From positions 42,531,842-42,595,841 of the forward strand of contig CM068587.1 of the NCBI GenBank assembly GCA_035048485.1: a stretch of DNA of 64,000 nt. Reading direction: 5' to 3'. The stretch's first letter is position 1. Every line of letters starts with the position of its first letter. A program made the position numbers and the translations under genes. The DNA comes from Pteria penguin (Eukaryota; Mollusca; Bivalvia; Pterioida; Pteriidae). Positions 60,160-64,000 of the stretch are shown here, piece by piece. Below the pieces are notes generated by a model. It did not search any database, was not told the DNA's origin, and saw only the letters and a list, made by a program, of their open reading frames with translations.

Positions 60160-60780
60160 TGACACCAGTCCTGCAGCGCTGAACAAGTGGAATTTACCGT
60201 TTCGCCATGAGTCGGATTTTTCAGGAATGAGAGAATGGGGATATAATCTCTCACCGCCATGCCTCCTTCTTTCATCCCTACTCTTCCATCTAGTTACCCC
60301 TTCCCCTTTCATTCTCTCCCCCTCCCCTTTTACCATGTCCGCCCGCTCATCCTGCTGAAGTAATCAGATTTCAGGATTAGCTTTAAAAATGATCACGGTC
60401 TGAAATTTTGCAAATGATTTAAGATCATAGTGACGGTCTATTTTATCAGAGGGTATTATGATTTATTGCTTTGCCCTCCACAAAGTCGCTTCTATTGTCC
60501 AGTTTCAGTAGAACGGTAAACATTTTACTGGTTGATCACGCAAAGTAATTTTTTAGTTGGTCGACAAGAGTCCCAGAATTAGTAACGTCTCTAAATTAAT
60601 TCGAGTTAAACTGCAGCTCATTAATAGTGATAGAATATGCCATCAACTTCAGTTAGACCACAGACATATACATGTTCCTGGTTATACCGAGTAAAGTAGT
60701 CGCCGTCAATGATAGCCGAAGACCCTAGTGCTTCATGATCAGTCACTGGGCCTTGGTAACGGGTAGGCTATTATCATACT
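60160..60780. other. Upstream flank of calpain, no gene seen
   Basis: Single-copy non-coding sequence with a pyrimidine-rich patch (CCCTTCCCCTTTCATTCTCT) near 60297..60330. Confidence 0.4.
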
Positions 60781-60784
60781 TGAA

Positions 60785-61310
60785 GTAAGCAGACCTCGAG
60801 TCGGTAATGGGGTACAGTCAACTTCACGGCTTATCTGATGTGAGCAGACCTCGGTAATGGCGGTGTACCGTCAACTTCATTTACCTGAGGTAAGCAGACC
60901 TCGGTAATGGCGGTGTACCGTCAACTTCATTTACCTGAGGTAAGCAGATTTCGGTAATGGAGTACCATCAACTTTACTTACTTTCAAGAGGTTAGCAGAC
61001 CTAGGTAATGGAATACCGTCAATTTTACTTACTTTCAAGAGGTTAGCAGACCTCGGTAATGGAATACCGTCAACTTTACTTTTAAAAGTAAGGTAAGTAT
61101 AGACCTCAGTAATGGCGGAGTACCGTCAACTTCATTTACTTAAGGTAAGCAGACCTTGGTAATGGAGTACTATCGACTTTTCTTGCTCGAGGCAAGCAGA
61201 CCTCAGTCGGTTATGGTGTGCTGTCAACTGTAATCACCTCAGTTAAGCAGACTTTGGTAATGGTATATTATCAACTTTTGTCATCTTCTATTAAACAGAC
61301 CTCTGTAATG
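60785..61310. repeat. ~50-57-bp minisatellite
   Basis: About nine units share GCAGACCTCGGTAATGGCGG, TGTACCGTCAACTTCATTTA and CCTGAGGTAA; unit length varies. Confidence 0.85.
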
Positions 61311-61545
61311 GAACGCCAATAACCCCGGTTACGTTGAACTCGGCGACCCTCAGCGATAGAATGCCACCAACTTCTGTCACCTTCAATTGAAGTTGACGGA
61401 TCTCGGTGACTGAGTGCCACCAACTTCTGTCATCTTGAATTGAAGTTGGCAGACCTCGGTGACTGAGTGCCACCAACTTCTGTCATCTTAAATTGAAGTT
61501 GGCAGACCTCGGTGATGGAGTGCCACCAACTTCTATCACTTTGAG
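61310..61545. repeat. 53-bp minisatellite, related to the preceding array
   Basis: Four units spaced 53 bp (GGTGAC at 61405, 61458 and 61511) share GAGTGCCACCAACTTCTGTC and AATTGAAGTTGGCAGACCTC. Each unit holds the small inverted pair CCAACTTC/GAAGTTGG. Confidence 0.85.
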
Positions 61546-62140
61546 TGTAGGAGTGATAGTTATTTTTTTCCGTCACTAAAACCCAGCATTTCTTATCCTC
61601 ATACGTTATTTTAAGTTCAATGTCCTTATTTGTACCAAGTACATCTACCCTCATTCACAACAAGTTTTGCATCTTTCAACACCCGTGTGAACATATCTAT
61701 GCTCGATTCCAGTCAACTGTCTGACACCTCTCACTGAGTCATTTACCGGTTCACACCCATTGTTATCACGAATCATTTATCATACCCCTCAGTCATGGAA
61801 TGCCCAGTTACCTTCACGCTGTATTAAGAAAGGATACATGAAACTGCCAGACGATTAATTCTTAATTCACAGCGTTAATTCAGTCCCATACGTCATCTGA
61901 CCGTCTGTCTGCGAGCAGACATAAGTCGAACAAAGTTTACCATATGAAAATCAAGTGTAATGCAAATTTAGATGATATTTTGTATGTTATGACGATAAAC
62001 AAACTTAAAGATGAATATAATTTGTTCCTGTTTGTATATCGTCTACAAGTATTTCATTCAAGTCCAACAAGAGCAAGCGGTCAGTGAAGTAAGAGTTGTC
62101 TATCGTGCATAGTCGAACACGAAAGATAACTCTAATGCAC
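61546..62140. other. Spacer between minisatellites, no gene seen
   Basis: Single-copy sequence between the 53-bp and 40-bp arrays, without a supported open frame. Confidence 0.4.
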
Positions 62141-62413
62141 TTGAGACGTGTTCTCTGTATACCTTTTCTGTAACCATATAACGTATCGTGTTCTCTGTAT
62201 ACCCTTTCTGTAACCATGTAACGTATCGTGTTCTCCATATACCCTTTCTGTAACCATGTAACGTATCGTGTTCTTTGTATACCCATTCTGTAACCATGTA
62301 ACGTATCGTGTTCTCTGTATACCCTTTCTATAACCATGTAACGTATCGTGTTCTCTGTATACCCTTTCTATAACCATGTAACCTATCGTGTTCTCTGTAT
62401 ACCCTTTCTGTAA

Positions 62414-62588
62414 GGGGCAGGCGTGGTGTAGTGGTTAAGCGCTTGGCTTGCGGCGCCGACGATCCGGGTTCGATTCCCGGGTTGCGCCACTATGTTTAAG
62501 AGGTTGGTAACCTCCTGCTTCCATGTCGCGATATAACTGAAATATTGTTGAAAGCGACGTAAAACACTAATCAACCAACCAACCAACC
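62414..62588 (+). mobile_element. tRNA-derived SINE, family A, in the 40-bp satellite
   Basis: A box TGGTGTAGTGGTTAAGCGC, B box GGTTCGATTCCC, body GTAACCTCCTGCTTCCATGT, and tail AAAGCGACGTAAAACACTAA followed by (CAAC)n. Flanking CCCTTTCTGTAA on both sides fits a target duplication but is also part of the satellite unit. Confidence 0.9.
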
Positions 62589-62958
62589 CTTTCTGTAACA
62601 ATGTAACGTATCGTGTTCTCTGTATACCCTTTCTATAACCATGTAACGTATCGTGTTCTTTGTATACCCTTTCTATAACCATGTAACGCATCGTGTTCTC
62701 TGTATACCCTTTCTATAACCATGTAACGCATCGTGTTCTCTGTATACCCTTTCTATAACCATGTAACGCATCGTGTTCTCTGTATACTCTTTCCGTAACC
62801 ATGTAACGCATCGTGTTCTCTGTATACCCTTTCTGTAACCATGTAACTTATCGTGTTCTCTGTATACCCTTTCTATAACCATGTAACGTATCGTGTTCTC
62901 TGTATACCCTTTCTATAACCATGTAACGTATCGTGTTCTCTGTATACCCTTTCTGTAA

Positions 62959-63123
62959 GGGGCAGGCGTGGTGTAGTGGTTAAGCGCTTGGCTTGCGGCG
63001 CCGACGATCAGGGTTCGATTCCCGGGTTGTGTTTAAGAGGTTGGTAACCTCCTGCTTCCATGTCGCGATATAACTGAAATATTGTTGAAAGCGACGTAAA
63101 ACACTAATCAACCAACCAACCAA
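62959..63123 (+). mobile_element. tRNA-derived SINE, family A, second copy
   Basis: Almost identical to the copy 545 bp to the left and at the same phase of the satellite unit. It lacks 10 nt (CGCCACTATG) after CCCGGGTTG and has GATCAGGG for GATCCGGG. Confidence 0.9.
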
Positions 63124-64000
63124 CCCTTTCTGTAACAATGTAACGTATCGTGTTCTCTGTATACCCTTTCTATAACCATGTAACGTATCGTGTTCTTTGT
63201 ATACCCTTTCTATAACCATGTAATGCATCGTGTTCTCTGTATACCCTTTCTATAACCATGTAACGCATCGTGTTCTCTGTATACCCTTTCTATAACCATG
63301 TAACGCATCGTGTTCTCTGTATACTCTTTCTGTAACCATGTAACGCATCGTGTTCTCTGTATACCCTTTCTATAACCATGTAACGTATCGTGTTCTCTGT
63401 ATACCCTTTCCATAACCATGTAACGTATCGTGTTCTCTGTATACCCTTTCTATAACCATGTAACGCATCGTGTTCTCTGTATACCCTTTCTGTAACCATG
63501 TAACGCATCGTGTTCTTTGTATACCCTTTCTGTAACCATGTAACGTATCGTGTTCTCTGTATACCCTTTCTGTAAGCATGTAACGTATCGTGTTCTCTGT
63601 ATACCCTTTCTATAACCATGTAACGCATCGTGTTCTCTGTATACCCTTTCTGTAACCATGTAACGCATCGTGTTCTTTGTATACCCTTTCTGTAACCATG
63701 TAACGTATCGTGTTCTCTGTATACCCTTTCTATAACCATGTAACGTATCGTGTTCTCTGTATACCCTTTCTATAACCATGTAACGTATCGTGTTCTCTGT
63801 ATACCCTTTCTGTAACCATGTAACGTATAGTGTTCTCTGTATACCCTTTCTATAACCATGTAACGTATCGTGTTCTTTGTATACCCTTTCTATAACCATG
63901 TAACGTATCGTGTTCTTTGTATACCCTTTCTATAACCATGTAACGTATCGTGTTCTCTGTATACCCTTTCTATAACCATGTAAGGTATCGTGTTCTCTGT

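Larger units (their letters stand above)
62145..64000. repeat. 40-bp satellite, continues past the right edge
   Basis: About 37 units share TAACCATGTAACGTATCGTG and TTCTCTGTATACCCTTTCTG. Variants (CGTATCG/CGCATCG, CTCTG/CTTTG, CTATAA/CTGTAA) recur in patterned order. The minus strand lacks stops in all three phases, so long frames are artefacts. Confidence 0.95.

Noticed and set aside
62414..63123. tRNA genes suggested by good A and B boxes
   Set aside because: No cloverleaf acceptor pairing with a 3' end; the same head is followed by a SINE body and tail at three places.
62005..63899. Many minus-strand open frames of 65-149 codons with VYREHDTLHGYRKGIQRTR-like repeats
   Set aside because: They are the three reading phases of a 40-bp satellite that lacks stops on that strand; the same peptide recurs in every frame.

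Overview
The window looks like nuclear DNA of a bivalve or similar mollusc. It is AT-rich, with short exons flanked by GT..AG sites and separated by kilobase introns. tRNA-headed SINEs ending in a GACGTAAAACAATAATCAA-type tail, pearl/Helentron-like elements with 145-bp core repeats, MITEs and many minisatellites fill the rest. There are no bacterial operons, rRNA genes or CRISPR arrays, and species is not resolved.

Two genes can be read, both on the minus strand. (1) At 4910..7653 lies the 5' end of a sorting nexin of the SNX5/SNX6 type: three coding exons and 53 codons, with the rest beyond the left edge. (2) From 19528 to 59610 lies a complete classical calpain. Seventeen constitutive coding exons join in frame to 758 codons plus stop, with the triad Cys158/His314/Asn342, a C2-like domain with an acidic loop, and a penta-EF-hand domain ending in VMYS. 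A non-coding first exon is likely near 59754..59780. Three further short phase-0 exons (51, 33 and 30 nt) lie in the intron that separates the C2-like and penta-EF-hand domains and look like optional cassettes.

Layout. 1..4900: repeats, including a 2.9-kb element with ~200-bp inverted ends. 4910..7653: SNX6 5' end, with a TA-flanked DNA transposon in its second intron. 7654..18000: intergenic, with a 41-bp minisatellite, a foldback MITE and two pearl-like elements nested in an older tandem array. 18015..59610: calpain, whose introns hold at least ten tandem arrays, ten or so SINE copies, three MITEs and a broken LINE endonuclease fragment. 59611..62140: calpain promoter region, with a 71-bp MITE carrying a 10-bp target duplication, and 50- to 53-bp minisatellites. 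62145..64000: a 40-bp satellite with two SINE copies that runs off the right edge.

The most interesting signals are the cassette exons, a 43-bp minisatellite that ends 28 nt from the last calpain exon with an acceptor-like motif in each unit, a 50-bp satellite apparently grown out of a SINE, and a perfect CLEAR-type motif beside the SNX6 start. No clearly new enzymatic or defence system was found.
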